Program-made: the position numbers and the translations under genes | In this document: positions 24,789 to 34,003 of the stretch, piece by piece | Position numbering within the stretch: position 1 is the stretch's first letter | Layout of the letters: each line of letters begins with the position of its first letter | Assembly: GCA_964602415.1 (NCBI GenBank) | Contig: CAZRQL010000026.1 | Location: 1-42,282, forward strand | Reading direction: 5' to 3' | Length of the DNA: 42,282 bases | DNA from: CAZRQL01 sp964602415 | GTDB taxonomy: Bacteria > Bacteroidota > Bacteroidia > Cytophagales > Flammeovirgaceae | Notes under the pieces: model-generated | Databases searched by the model: none | What the model was told of the DNA's origin: nothing | What the model saw: the letters and a program-made list of their open reading frames with translations, nothing else

Positions 24789-26183
24789 TCAGTGGGGCTT
24801 CCTGTGCCAAAGTGAAGGACTGACGCGAACAAACTCTCTGGCCAACGAAGGTATTTTCTCAAAGGCTTCTACCGCCACGCCTTCAGGGTCGAAAACCAAA
24901 TCAGGCATATCTGACCAGATAGACGATTCAAGCGCGAGTATTTTCTCATAGCTATCCAAATCCATCCAAATAGTTTGGGTCAAGTTCCAGTCAAAATATT
25001 TGGTGGACACCCGGTTGTCTTTTATGCCGCCAAATTTCCTGCTCAAGACCAACACATTTTTATTTTTTACGCCTGTTAAGTTCTCGGCTTGCGCGTAGTG
25101 GCTGAGGATATTCTCTTTGCCCAGCATACCGCCGTTGAGCAGCATAACAGAAAAAGAAAGCAGCACAAACACCCAACCATATACCTCCAACACCCAAGCT
25201 CTTTTGAGCATGGTAAGCTGATTGACTACAAAATAAGTCCCGGGAAATACCAACAAAAATGACTGATTTACACTTAAATCGCCGCTAAACCAATGAAATA
25301 CAATCCCGCAAACCATCCACACCAACATCAAAAATTGACAAGTCTGCTGATAATTTAAAAATTGCCGAGAAGAAACCGCACTCAAATAGCCCAGCACCGA
25401 GAAAAAAGCAATCGTCCCACTGAGTAAAACAACCGAAGTAAGATCGCTGTAAAGAATTTTTTGACCGTGAAAACGGTACAAAACAAATTGGTTAATTACT
25501 TCAAAAACAGAGCCTCTAAACAAAAAATACAGCAAAAAAAGACTCCACACTGACGCAATGCCCATAAAGCTAAAAATCAACCCTCTCAAATCGGAAAAAC
25601 CTGAAAAAATATAAGCAACAAGGACGAGCAATAAAAACAGCACAAAGCCCAGATGAAAAAGCGCAGCGATTGACAAATAAATGCCAATCAAAATAAAAGA
25701 ATCTTCCCTGCTGCTTCTTTCGTTGAGGCTAAAAATATGGTTGAGGACAGGCAACAAAAAGCAACTACCCAACAAAACCGGTGAAGCTAAGGCAAAAGAA
25801 GGATGAAGATGAACAAAAAAAGCAAAAACAAAAGGAATCAGTTGCGTTTGGATGTTGTACACCCTCCTAATTTCCAACATTAAATTCAAATACAACAACT
25901 GGAACAGACATAAAACAGAGCCAATTACCTCAAGTGCCAATTGCGATTCACCAAAAAACTTTACCACCAAGGCGTAAAAAACCGCCGAAAGAGGGGCTGT
26001 ACCCGTCCAAAGCTCACTGTATAGCTGACTCCCTTCGTTAAGTCTCTCACCCAAAGCGAGCCAAAATATCGCTTGCTCGCTCTCAGAGGTGTCATAAACC
26101 AAAAAAAATATTCTAAAGCCAAGAAAAATAATCACAGAGAAAGACAACCTGAAAATATCGTTCTCTTTAAAAAATCTTATCAC
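24789..26183 (-). CDS. Polytopic membrane protein, DUF6427/glycosyltransferase-like
   Basis: 464 residues, about eleven membrane helices and a soluble C-terminal part (about 370-464) rich in charged residues. The short N-terminus MIRFFKENDIFRL followed by a first helix, and the loop with ERLNEGSQLYSELWTGTAPLS, recall DUF6427 proteins and GT-C glycosyltransferases, whose first loop carries acidic residues. I cannot confirm a catalytic site. It begins with GTG that overlaps the fur stop (GTGA), so it is coupled to the Fur-family gene; the reason for that link is unknown. Confidence 0.72.
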   Translation of the reverse strand: MIRFFKENDIFRLSFSVIIFLGFRIFFLVYDTSESEQAIFWLALGERLNEGSQLYSELWTGTAPLSAVFYALVVKFFGESQLALEVIGSVLCLFQLLYLNLMLEIRRVYNIQTQLIPFVFAFFVHLHPSFALASPVLLGSCFLLPVLNHIFSLNERSSREDSFILIGIYLSIAALFHLGFVLFLLLVLVAYIFSGFSDLRGLIFSFMGIASVWSLFLLYFLFRGSVFEVINQFVLYRFHGQKILYSDLTSVVLLSGTIAFFSVLGYLSAVSSRQFLNYQQTCQFLMLVWMVCGIVFHWFSGDLSVNQSFLLVFPGTYFVVNQLTMLKRAWVLEVYGWVFVLLSFSVMLLNGGMLGKENILSHYAQAENLTGVKNKNVLVLSRKFGGIKDNRVSTKYFDWNLTQTIWMDLDSYEKILALESSIWSDMPDLVFDPEGVAVEAFEKIPSLAREFVRVSPSLWHRKPH

Positions 26184-26662
26184 GGATGGGTACTAATTGG
26201 GTTAATGTCTTTTTTACCTTCACAATTATCGTTATTGCAAACCCCATAAAACTGTAATGTGTGGTCTTTGATACTAAAATCATAAAAATCTTCTACCAGT
26301 TTTTGGATAGATTGTATTCGTGGATCACAAAATTCCAAAATTTTGTTACACTGGTTGCAAATCAAGTGTCCGTGTTGTTTGAATCCATAGGATTTTTCAA
26401 AAAGTGCCAAGTTTTTGCCAAACTGATGCTTGATGACCAACTCACATTCAATCAATAAATCAAGAGTGTTGTAAACCGTTGCGCGACTGACGCGGTAGTT
26501 TTTGTTTTTCATGCTGATGTAAAGCGACTCGACATCAAAGTGCCCGCTACCCAAGTATATCTCCTCCAAAATTGCGTACCTCTCGGGGGTGCGGCGAAGT
26601 TCTTTTTCTTCCAGATACTGAGTAAATATCTCTTTAATCCGATCAATGTCGTTTGAAGGCAT
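26180..26662 (-). CDS. fur: Fur family transcriptional regulator
   Basis: 160 residues. An N-terminal winged helix has LRRTPERYAILEEI and VSRATVYNTLDLL; a C-terminal dimer and metal domain follows. Metal-site residues seen are His41, His97 and His99 (KQHGHLIC), Cys102/Cys105 (CNQC) and Cys142/Cys147, consistent with a structural zinc plus a sensing site. Which metal or peroxide it senses (Fur, Zur or PerR) cannot be told. I chose the ATG at 26662; a TTG two codons upstream (26668) is also in frame. A promoter match with a palindrome in its spacer lies upstream, which suggests autoregulation. Confidence 0.9.
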   Translation of the reverse strand: MPSNDIDRIKEIFTQYLEEKELRRTPERYAILEEIYLGSGHFDVESLYISMKNKNYRVSRATVYNTLDLLIECELVIKHQFGKNLALFEKSYGFKQHGHLICNQCNKILEFCDPRIQSIQKLVEDFYDFSIKDHTLQFYGVCNNDNCEGKKDINPISTHP

Positions 26663-26678
26663 ATCCAAAAGTTTTATT

Positions 26679-26711
26679 CAAATCTAATTAAACGAACTGT
26701 ACGTTCACAAA
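26679..26711 (-). promoter_or_regulatory. Promoter of the fur-membrane protein operon
   Basis: On the minus strand: TTTG (26711-26708), a 21-nt spacer, TAGATTTG (26686-26679). The spacing is two over the consensus. The box ends 16 nt before the chosen fur start. Confidence 0.45.
26694..26706. promoter_or_regulatory. Short palindrome inside the fur promoter spacer
   Basis: GAAC-N5-GTTC lies between the -33 and -7 elements, a common place for a repressor site. The arms are only 4 bp and it does not look like a classic Fur box. Confidence 0.3.
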
Positions 26712-26796
26712 TCACAAAATAACAGTTTTTTAACTCAATGATTATGATTTTGTCCAAATTTTTAACAAAATTGTCGTAGTAGCAAATACGTCTTGT

Positions 26797-28242
26797 ATGA
26801 AAATTAAGATTCTGGGGCTTTTCATCGCGTTTCCCGCAATTCTCTTGGCGCAAACAGACTTTGAGAAAGAGAAAGAAAAAATGAGAAAGGAGTTTGAAAA
26901 AGCCCAAAAGCAACAAAAAGAAACTTTTTTCAAGTTCAGAGAAGAAGTAGATAAAAAATTTGTAGAAGCCCTGCGCCAAAATTGGAAGGCAGTCAATGGG
27001 TCGGAACCCGAAAAAACCACCGAAGAACCCAAACCCAATACCCCTCCCGTAGCCCCCGCACCGGACAACACCTCCTCCCCCATCGATGTAAAAGTGGGAA
27101 CAGCCAAGCCAAAGCCTCCGGTTGTTCACGAAATACCGCCTCAAATCGTAAAACCCGAAGAGACAGCAAGAAAGTTTAACGTCACCACGTTTGAATACCT
27201 AAGCAATCATTTTGAGATAAGCACAGACTTGGAAATAACAGGGCTAAAAGTGCGAGAAGTAAGCGAAAATGGAGCCGCTCTTTTTTGGGCACAGGCCAGC
27301 AACATGGACTACAAAACCACCCTCAACGAACTGATTGCAAAATCCAAACAACTTAATTTCAACGACTGGGGATACAGCCGTCTGATACATCAAACGGCAA
27401 ACATACTATTTAGCGGCAATGAAGCCGTCCTGTTTGAATGGTTTTTGCTTTGCAAGTCGGGCTTTGCAGCCAGAGTGGGCACAGACGGCAACAAGTTCTA
27501 TCTCTTGATGCCCATTGAAAACAAGGTATTCGGCTCGTACTATTTTCAGATTAATGGAAAAAACTATTATCTGATGTCTTCGCAGGCAGTAGCCCTTAGG
27601 GTACACGACAAAGATTTCCCCAATGCCACCAACAGCCTCAGTTTGGATATAGCCAGCCCTTTGTCTATCAATGGAATGGTATTAAGCAGAACGCTCAAAT
27701 CTTCTCAGGGTATTTCCATTACAGTCCCTTATTTGGCCCCAAACATAGAATTTTACAAACAATACCCTTGGGCTGAGTTTAGGGTCTATTTCAATGGCAA
27801 AGCCTCATCTTCCACTACCGAAGCACTTGTCGAGGGGCTGAGACCTTTCATTGCCAACAAGAAAAAATACGAAGCCCTCGATGTACTGCTCAATTTTGTG
27901 CAGACAGCCTTTGAATACGCTACCGACGAGCAGCAGTTTGGCTACGAAAAGCCTCTTTTTGTCGAAGAGACCATCCATTACAGGTATTCTGATTGTGAAG
28001 ACCGCTCGTTTTTCTTTGCCTTTTTGGTCAGAGAGCTTATGGGTTTGGAAGTAATTGGGTTGCTCTACCCGGGGCACTTGGCCACGGCTGTGCATCTTGA
28101 AGAAGAAGAAGGCATAGGCAACTACGTTACCCACGAAGGCAAAATGTTTTTTATCTGCGACCCCACCTATATCGGGGCGAAAATAGGGATGGCAATGCCA
28201 AAATTCCACAAGGTAAAAGCCGAAGTCATTGTACTAAAATGA
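26797..28242 (+). CDS. Secreted transglutaminase-like (cysteine protease fold) protein
   Basis: 481 residues. A signal peptide (MKIKILGLFIAFPAILLAQ) is followed by a charged coiled coil (about 22-65), a Pro-rich linker (about 72-120), a central region with many strands and a C-terminal transglutaminase-like domain. The candidate triad is Cys400 in YSDCEDRS, His433 in HLATAVHL and Asp455 in ICDPTY, in the right order. The fold covers proteases, cross-linkers and non-enzymatic binders, so the activity is open. It should act in the periplasm or at the surface. It is divergent from fur and convergent with ileS, 17 nt away. Confidence 0.82.
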   Translation: MKIKILGLFIAFPAILLAQTDFEKEKEKMRKEFEKAQKQQKETFFKFREEVDKKFVEALRQNWKAVNGSEPEKTTEEPKPNTPPVAPAPDNTSSPIDVKVGTAKPKPPVVHEIPPQIVKPEETARKFNVTTFEYLSNHFEISTDLEITGLKVREVSENGAALFWAQASNMDYKTTLNELIAKSKQLNFNDWGYSRLIHQTANILFSGNEAVLFEWFLLCKSGFAARVGTDGNKFYLLMPIENKVFGSYYFQINGKNYYLMSSQAVALRVHDKDFPNATNSLSLDIASPLSINGMVLSRTLKSSQGISITVPYLAPNIEFYKQYPWAEFRVYFNGKASSSTTEALVEGLRPFIANKKKYEALDVLLNFVQTAFEYATDEQQFGYEKPLFVEETIHYRYSDCEDRSFFFAFLVRELMGLEVIGLLYPGHLATAVHLEEEEGIGNYVTHEGKMFFICDPTYIGAKIGMAMPKFHKVKAEVIVLK

Positions 28243-28259
28243 CCCCAAAATTTTGTTTA

Positions 28260-31200
28260 TCAAACTTTTATACTCACCTTGAGCGCAAAATCGTCCAACT
28301 CCAAGGGAACAGAAGTTGCTAATTGGTTTACTACCTCAAGGTCAATGGCTTGAACCTCTGTGCAAATATAGCCCTTGTGCAACTCCACCGCACGGTCGGC
28401 TTGAGGGTGGCTTTCTATGGCTATGCGTATTTTGTCCTGAACGTCCAAGCCCATGTCTTTGCGTAGATTTTGTATTCTGTTTACCAAATCGCGGGCTATT
28501 CCTTCTTCGCGCAGTTCCTCGGTGAGCGTAATGTCAAGCGCAACCGTAATGCCTGCCTCTTTGGCCACCGACCAGCCCGGTATGTCGTCGCTTTCTATGA
28601 TTAAATCTTCTAAGCTGAGACTTACTATTTGTCCGTCTATATCCAAATCAAAAATACCCCCGCGCTCTATGTTAAGAATCTGTTCTTGTGTAAAGCCCGA
28701 TACAGCCGTTTGGATGGGTTTGATTAGTTTACCCAAACCGCGCTTTGATAACAACGGAAAGTTTGGCTTGGCTTTTTTGACAATGATATGGGCATCGTCT
28801 ATGTAGTCAATGCGTTTTACATTGACTTCTGCCAATATCAACTCTTCGACCCGCTTGATTTGTTCGGTGATTTTGTCGCTCAAATCCGGTATCAAAATCC
28901 GTTGGAGGGGGATTCTGACTTTGATTCGTTCTTTTTTGCGAATGGAGTGAACCAAAGAGGAGATTTTTTGAGCCAAAGCCATGCTCTCTTCGAGTTCTGT
29001 ATTGATGGCCTCTTGTTGAGAACCCATCCAGTTACTCAGATGCACAGAATTTTGACTCGGGGCTTTGCAGGTCGCATCGGTCAAGTTTTTGAAAAGCCAC
29101 TCACTGACAAAAGGTGCAATAGGACTCATCATCTGTGCAACAGATTTCAAACACTGAAACAAAGTTCGATAAGCGGTCTTTTTGTTGTCCGATATTTCCT
29201 CTTTCCAAAACCGTTTGCGTGAAAGCCTGACGTACCAGTTGGACAGGTCTTCGGTTACGAAGTCTTGTATGGCACGGGCTGCACGGGTCGGCTCATAACT
29301 TTGGTAAGCGTTTTCGACTTCCCCAATAGTGCTTTGGAGACGCGAAACAATCCATCTATCTAATTCTGTGCTGTGTTCGGAAAGCAGTATATCATCGTTG
29401 ATTGTAAAGCCGTCCAGATTGGCGTAAATGGCAAAAAAATTGTACGTATTGTAAAGAGTGCCAAAAAACTTGCGTTGTATTTCTTCTATGCCGGCGGTGT
29501 TGAACTTGAGATTTTCCCAAGGAGCGGCGTTTTCAATCATGTACCAGCGGGTTGCATCCGCGCCGTATTTTTCCATAATATCAAACGGATCAACGGCATT
29601 GCCAAGTCTTTTCGACATTTTGTTGCCGTCTTTGTCCAGCACCAATCCATTGGATATTACATTTTTGAAGGCCACGCTATCGTGAAGCATAACCGCAAGG
29701 GCATGCAAGGTAAAAAACCAGCCCCTTGTTTGGTCAACCCCCTCCGCAATGAAATCGGCGGGAAACGATTCTTTTCCAAATTTTTCTTTATTTTCTATGC
29801 CTAATTGGGCGTAAGGCATTGCGCCGCTGTCAAACCAAACATCTATCAAGTCAGGCTCGCGGTACATGGCTTTGCCGGAATCCGACACCAGCACAATGTT
29901 GTCCACAAATGGGCGGTGCAGGTCAAAGTCTTCTGATAGCTCTTCATTCATCAAGCCTGCTTGTACGGCTTGTTTGACTTTGGTTTTTAGTTCGTCGAGT
30001 GAGCCGATACATAGTTGCTCGCTGCCGTCTTCGGTTCGCCATATTGGGAGCGGCGTACCCCAAAACCTTGAGCGCGACAGATTCCAGTCCACCAAATTTT
30101 CGAGCCAGTTGCCAAAGCGACCCGTGCCGGTGGACTCGGGTTTCCAGTTGATGGTACGGTTGAGTTCGAGCATGCGCTCTTTGAAGGCAGTGGTGCGGAT
30201 AAACCAACTGTCGAGCGGGTAGTACAATATGGGCTTGTCGGTGCGCCAGCAGTGCGGGTAGCTGTGCTCGTATTTCTCGACCCGAAAAGCGCGGCCTTTT
30301 TCTTTGAGCCAGATGCAAATATCCACGTCCAAGCTGCGCTCTTCTGTTTGCGGGCTGTATTCGGTTTTGACGTATCGGTGCGACCAAATGCCCATAGCAG
30401 GCACATATTTGCCTTTTTTGTCCACAATGGGTGATGGATTGCCGTCTTGGTCGGTGCTCATAAGCCCCGGTATGCCGGCAGCGGTTGCCACCCGGTAGTC
30501 GTCAGAGCCAAAAGTGGGCGATATGTGCACAATACCCGTACCGTCTTGCGTGGAAACAAAATCGCCCGCAATCACCCTAAAAGCGGTGGGATTCTCTATT
30601 TCAAACTGTTTGACCAAATCTAGTTCCTCAAAAATGGGACAGTATTGTATCCCTACCAATTCAGAGCCTTGGCAAGTGCCCAGCAGTTTCCAAGGCAAAA
30701 CGGCTTTTTTCTTTTTTTCGGTATCCAAAGCCAAAAAGGCATCAAAATCAGTATTTTCGCCCTCTACTTTAAAATATTTATCAATTAAATCTTTGGCCAA
30801 AACCACCCGAATGCGCTCAAAAGTATAAGGATTGAGGGTTTCGATGTCTGCGTACTCAATAGAAGCCCCTACGGCCAGAGCCGTGTTGGCGGGCAGCGTC
30901 CACGGAGTGGTTGTCCATGCGAGGAAGTATTTTTTTACAGCTTGATTTTGAGTTGTTTTCCAAACAAACATTCCCACTGCACTGGTATCTTTCACGTCTC
31001 GATAGCAGCCCGGTAGGTTCAGCTCGTGCGAAGAAAGTCCCGTACCGGCAGCAGGCGAATAAGGCTGAATGGTGTAGCCCTTGTAAAGCATTCCCTTGTC
31101 ATAGAGTTGCTTGAGACAATACCAAAGACTCTCTATGTATTGATTGTCGAAGGTAATATAAGGATTTTGCAAATCTACCCAGTAGCCCATCCTAACCGTA

Positions 31201-31601
31201 AGCTCGTCCCACTTCTCTTTGAAGCGCATGACAGTCTGCCTGCAAGCAGCATTGTATTGCTCTACGGAAATGGTTTTGCCTATGTCTTCTTTGGTGATAG
31301 CGAGTTCTTTTTCTACTTGCAGTTCAACAGGCAGCCCGTGCGTATCCCAACCGCCTTTGCGCGATACCTTAAAGCCCTGCAATGTTTTATAGCGGCAAAA
31401 AATATCTTTTACCGTTCTTGCCATCACATGGTGGATGCCCGGCATACCATTGGCCGAAGGAGGCCCTTCATAAAATACGAAAGGATTGGACTCAGGACGG
31501 CTGTCAATAGATTTTTCAAATATCTGATTCTTATTCCAAAAATCTAACACTTCTTGCTCAAATGCCGTCAGCATAAGGCTTTTGTACTCGCGGTATCTCA
31601 T
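28260..31601 (-). CDS. ileS: Isoleucyl-tRNA synthetase, type 2 (eukaryote-like)
   Basis: 1113 residues. The class I HIGH motif is GIHHVM (55-60); the editing domain follows (WTTTPWTLPANTALAVG, and DGTGIVHISPTFGSDDY with the conserved Asp). KMSKRLGN begins at Lys661, and the anticodon-binding region has FVTEDLSNWYVRLSRKRFW. The long C-terminus and these blocks are those of the eukaryote-like type 2 enzymes, which are typically less sensitive to mupirocin than the E. coli type and lack its C-terminal zinc finger. The start is fixed by the family opening YREYKSL. A promoter lies so close that the mRNA is probably leaderless. Confidence 0.96.
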   Translation of the reverse strand: MRYREYKSLMLTAFEQEVLDFWNKNQIFEKSIDSRPESNPFVFYEGPPSANGMPGIHHVMARTVKDIFCRYKTLQGFKVSRKGGWDTHGLPVELQVEKELAITKEDIGKTISVEQYNAACRQTVMRFKEKWDELTVRMGYWVDLQNPYITFDNQYIESLWYCLKQLYDKGMLYKGYTIQPYSPAAGTGLSSHELNLPGCYRDVKDTSAVGMFVWKTTQNQAVKKYFLAWTTTPWTLPANTALAVGASIEYADIETLNPYTFERIRVVLAKDLIDKYFKVEGENTDFDAFLALDTEKKKKAVLPWKLLGTCQGSELVGIQYCPIFEELDLVKQFEIENPTAFRVIAGDFVSTQDGTGIVHISPTFGSDDYRVATAAGIPGLMSTDQDGNPSPIVDKKGKYVPAMGIWSHRYVKTEYSPQTEERSLDVDICIWLKEKGRAFRVEKYEHSYPHCWRTDKPILYYPLDSWFIRTTAFKERMLELNRTINWKPESTGTGRFGNWLENLVDWNLSRSRFWGTPLPIWRTEDGSEQLCIGSLDELKTKVKQAVQAGLMNEELSEDFDLHRPFVDNIVLVSDSGKAMYREPDLIDVWFDSGAMPYAQLGIENKEKFGKESFPADFIAEGVDQTRGWFFTLHALAVMLHDSVAFKNVISNGLVLDKDGNKMSKRLGNAVDPFDIMEKYGADATRWYMIENAAPWENLKFNTAGIEEIQRKFFGTLYNTYNFFAIYANLDGFTINDDILLSEHSTELDRWIVSRLQSTIGEVENAYQSYEPTRAARAIQDFVTEDLSNWYVRLSRKRFWKEEISDNKKTAYRTLFQCLKSVAQMMSPIAPFVSEWLFKNLTDATCKAPSQNSVHLSNWMGSQQEAINTELEESMALAQKISSLVHSIRKKERIKVRIPLQRILIPDLSDKITEQIKRVEELILAEVNVKRIDYIDDAHIIVKKAKPNFPLLSKRGLGKLIKPIQTAVSGFTQEQILNIERGGIFDLDIDGQIVSLSLEDLIIESDDIPGWSVAKEAGITVALDITLTEELREEGIARDLVNRIQNLRKDMGLDVQDKIRIAIESHPQADRAVELHKGYICTEVQAIDLEVVNQLATSVPLELDDFALKVSIKV

Positions 31602-31605
31602 GGAG

Positions 31606-31637
31606 CAAAAATAGGAAAAGGGGGTATAGGGTACAAA
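31606..31637 (-). promoter_or_regulatory. Promoter of ileS, probably giving a leaderless mRNA
   Basis: On the minus strand: TTTG (31637-31634), a 20-nt spacer, TATTTTTG (31613-31606). Only four bases (CTCC) separate the box from the ileS ATG at 31601. Confidence 0.5.
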
Positions 31638-31726
31638 TGAATAAAGACGAGCGAAAACTTAATGTTTGAAAAACAATAAGTTAGTTTCTAAACATCATAA
31701 CCGCATCACATTAGAAAATTAAGAGC

Positions 31727-31748
31727 CAAATTTTATGAGAAAAATTTG
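31727..31748 (-). terminator. Weak A/T-rich hairpin after the glucan phosphorylase gene
   Basis: Perfect 8-bp inverted repeat CAAATTTT/AAAATTTG with a 6-nt loop, 57 nt past the stop. It is A/T-rich and lacks a clear T-run, so termination there is uncertain. Confidence 0.3.
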
Positions 31749-31804
31749 ACTGGCCGCACAAAGTACCGCCAATCAAATACTTCGGGTGCATTTATTACAG
31801 GTTA

Positions 31805-33469
31805 TTAATCAAACTCATAAAGCGTTTCGTAGTATTGTGCCGCCATTCTATCTGCGTCAAAGAAAGGATACACGTCCATCATACTATTCCTGATGATTTT
31901 GTGCCACTCATCGGGACGTTGGTAGTAAAGCGGGATAATTTGGTTTTCGATAATATCAAAGAAATTGTCCATATCAAACCTGTCCTGTTCGTTGATGGGC
32001 AGAGTTCTGTCTGCGGGAGGAACAATAAAAGCATTCACGCCCGGGCGCGCAAACTCCGGCAACCAACCGTCGTTAGTGGACAAATTGATTGCCCCGTTCA
32101 TGGCAGCGGTCATGCCCGATGTTCCGGAGGCTTCTCTGGGCACGCGGGGGGTATTGAGCCAAACGTCCGAACCTTTTTTGAGCACACTTGAAAGTTTGAG
32201 TTCGTAGCCGACCAATACCGCACAGTTGGCGTATTCGCGGCTGGTGTGCACCAAATTGTTGAAGGTGCTCATGGCCTCGTAGTCCATAGGGTAAGGCTTA
32301 CCCGCCCAAATAATCTGAACCGGAAACTCTTTATTGGTCATTAGTGCGTGAAAGCGGGTACGGTCGCGGGTCAGCAAATCGGCTCGCTTATAGGCTGCAA
32401 ATCGGCGTGCCCAAACAATGGTCAGTACGTTTTTGTCAAAAAGTTTGCCCGTCTGGTCTGCAACCACCTCAAAAAGCAAAGATTTACAAAAAAGTTTGCG
32501 TTTGATGAAGTCTTCTTTCCTGCCGTCTTGCATGTACTCATCCAATTGTCTGTCAGCCCAATAGTTTTTGCTTTGGGCATTCGTAATGTAGCGAATCTTG
32601 CATACGCCTTCATAGCCTTCCCACATTTCGTTGGATACTTGGCCGTGTAGCTTTGAAACAGCGTTGGCCATACCAGCAAAGCGCAAGGCAACCAGCGAGT
32701 AATTGAAAACCGTCTCTTTCACTCCGCTTATTTCCCTAACTTTATCCAAACTCAGGCCACCAAAAAATCCCATTTGATTCAACAGGTGAATATCTTGCTT
32801 CTCGTTGCCTGCTTCTTCGGGGGTGTGGGTAGTAAAAACCAATCTCTTTTTGACTTCTTCGACAGAGCCATGTTTCTCATAAAGGTAAAAAGCCAAAGGC
32901 AAAGCATGAGCCTCGTTGATGTGGTAGCACTCTACGCCTGCATTGAGTATATCCATGAGTTTAGCCCCACCTACTCCCAACAAAATGCTTTGGGCAATAC
33001 GAGTAGAAACATCGGCATCATACAATTTGAAGCAAATGGACTGCGCTAAGTAGTCATTTTCACTGGTTATGGTAGAGAGGAAAAACATGGGCACAGTTCC
33101 AAATACCTCCGGTCTGAGGTAATACACTTTGACAGTAACCTCATGCCGATTTACGGTGATTCTGAATTTGATACCGGTTTCTTCCAAAAAAGAATAGTTC
33201 TTTTCCATAAACAGCACGTCCATTGTGCCATCGCCTTTGCGCACTTGGTCGTAATAGCCAAATTTCCAGAGGATGCCGATGCCAAACATATTCTGGTTCA
33301 GGTCATAAGCACTGCGCATGTGAGAGCCTGCCAAAAAACCAAGGCCACCGGAATAGATTTTAAAGGCTTGATCAATACCGTATTCCATACAAAAATAAGC
33401 CACTCGCTTGTTGTAGCGGGGACTGTAAGCATATGGATGTCTAAAATCCTCAATCGTTCTCTTAATCAT
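31805..33469 (-). CDS. Alpha-glucan family phosphorylase (GT35-like) without the PLP lysine
   Basis: 554 residues from the ATG at 33469 (an in-frame start at 33523 would overlap the upstream gene). It has the short GlgP/archaeal-type GT35 layout: VAYFCMEYGIDQAFKIYSGGLGFLAGSH at the N-terminus, CYHINEAHALPLA, TTHTPEEAGNE, WARRFAAYKRADLL and IIWAGKPYP. The cofactor block reads EASGTSGMTAAMNGAINLS. In active phosphorylases this is GTSGMK or GTGNMK, whose Lys binds pyridoxal phosphate; here it is Thr454. Phosphorolysis of glucan is therefore doubtful. It follows a small gene by 19 nt, probably in one operon. Confidence 0.85.
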   Translation of the reverse strand: MIKRTIEDFRHPYAYSPRYNKRVAYFCMEYGIDQAFKIYSGGLGFLAGSHMRSAYDLNQNMFGIGILWKFGYYDQVRKGDGTMDVLFMEKNYSFLEETGIKFRITVNRHEVTVKVYYLRPEVFGTVPMFFLSTITSENDYLAQSICFKLYDADVSTRIAQSILLGVGGAKLMDILNAGVECYHINEAHALPLAFYLYEKHGSVEEVKKRLVFTTHTPEEAGNEKQDIHLLNQMGFFGGLSLDKVREISGVKETVFNYSLVALRFAGMANAVSKLHGQVSNEMWEGYEGVCKIRYITNAQSKNYWADRQLDEYMQDGRKEDFIKRKLFCKSLLFEVVADQTGKLFDKNVLTIVWARRFAAYKRADLLTRDRTRFHALMTNKEFPVQIIWAGKPYPMDYEAMSTFNNLVHTSREYANCAVLVGYELKLSSVLKKGSDVWLNTPRVPREASGTSGMTAAMNGAINLSTNDGWLPEFARPGVNAFIVPPADRTLPINEQDRFDMDNFFDIIENQIIPLYYQRPDEWHKIIRNSMMDVYPFFDADRMAAQYYETLYEFD

Positions 33470-33488
33470 TGTTAGTAGTTTTTGTGAA

Positions 33489-33839
33489 TTAGGCCAACGT
33501 TTTACCTTTTTGCATGGCCTCAATAAGCATTTCAGTAAAGAGCTCTATTGCTTTTTTACCCATGGCTGCACCCAGCATTCCGAAATTAATTTTACTTAAA
33601 AGATGCTCAGTAAGATTGTCCCTAATGAATCTAATTGCCTCGCTCGAGCCCGATAATCCCTCTTCAATGTTTTCGATGTACTTGATATACTGAGCCGGAA
33701 CGACTACATCAAGTTCTTTGTCAATTTGATTGACCAATACCTCAATCAGGGCTCGCTCGGCTTTTTCTCCCAAAAGCGGCAGGTCAATTATTTCGTTTAT
33801 TTTGTCAATAAACAGGTTTTTTTGGGTCAGGTTTAACAT
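33489..33839 (-). CDS. Hypothetical helical protein
   Basis: 116 residues from the ATG at 33839; an in-frame start at 33884 would add 15 residues. No signal peptide. It is mostly predicted alpha-helix, Leu/Ile/Glu-rich, with a glycine-rich stretch near the end (INFGMLGAAMGKKAIELF). I do not recognise the family. It lies 19 nt upstream of the GT35 gene on the same strand and probably shares its transcript. Confidence 0.65.
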   Translation of the reverse strand: MLNLTQKNLFIDKINEIIDLPLLGEKAERALIEVLVNQIDKELDVVVPAQYIKYIENIEEGLSGSSEAIRFIRDNLTEHLLSKINFGMLGAAMGKKAIELFTEMLIEAMQKGKTLA

Positions 33840-33954
33840 ACAACTTTGTATTTTCAATTGCAATTTAAAGACTATTTTTTGCATTCAAAAATTTTATGCC
33901 TATTACAAAAATAAACTCGTCTCAAGCAAATGGAGGTAAGTTTTGGCAAATAAA

Positions 33955-33981
33955 AAAGGCAGAAGATTGACTCCTGCCTTT
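33955..33981 (-). terminator. Terminator after the SGNH lipoprotein gene
   Basis: 8-bp stem AAAGGCAG/CTGCCTTT (33955-33962 with 33974-33981), extendable by two weak pairs; the minus strand continues TTTATTTG. It lies 22 nt past the stop at 34004. Confidence 0.75.
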
Positions 33982-34003
33982 AACTGAGTGGTAGAATTGC
34001 TAA

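Noticed and set aside
26733..26750. Direct repeat ATGATT-ATGATT near fur as a Fur box
   Set aside because: It is a direct, not inverted, arrangement and matches too few positions of the Fur consensus.
28260..31601. Several 100-170-codon frames on the plus strand opposite ileS
   Set aside because: All are antisense to conserved synthetase domains and lack family features or promoters.
31602..31804. Possible small RNA or gene between the GT35 gene and ileS
   Set aside because: The 203 nt are A/T-rich, with one weak hairpin and the ileS promoter; no frame or tRNA-like fold is seen.
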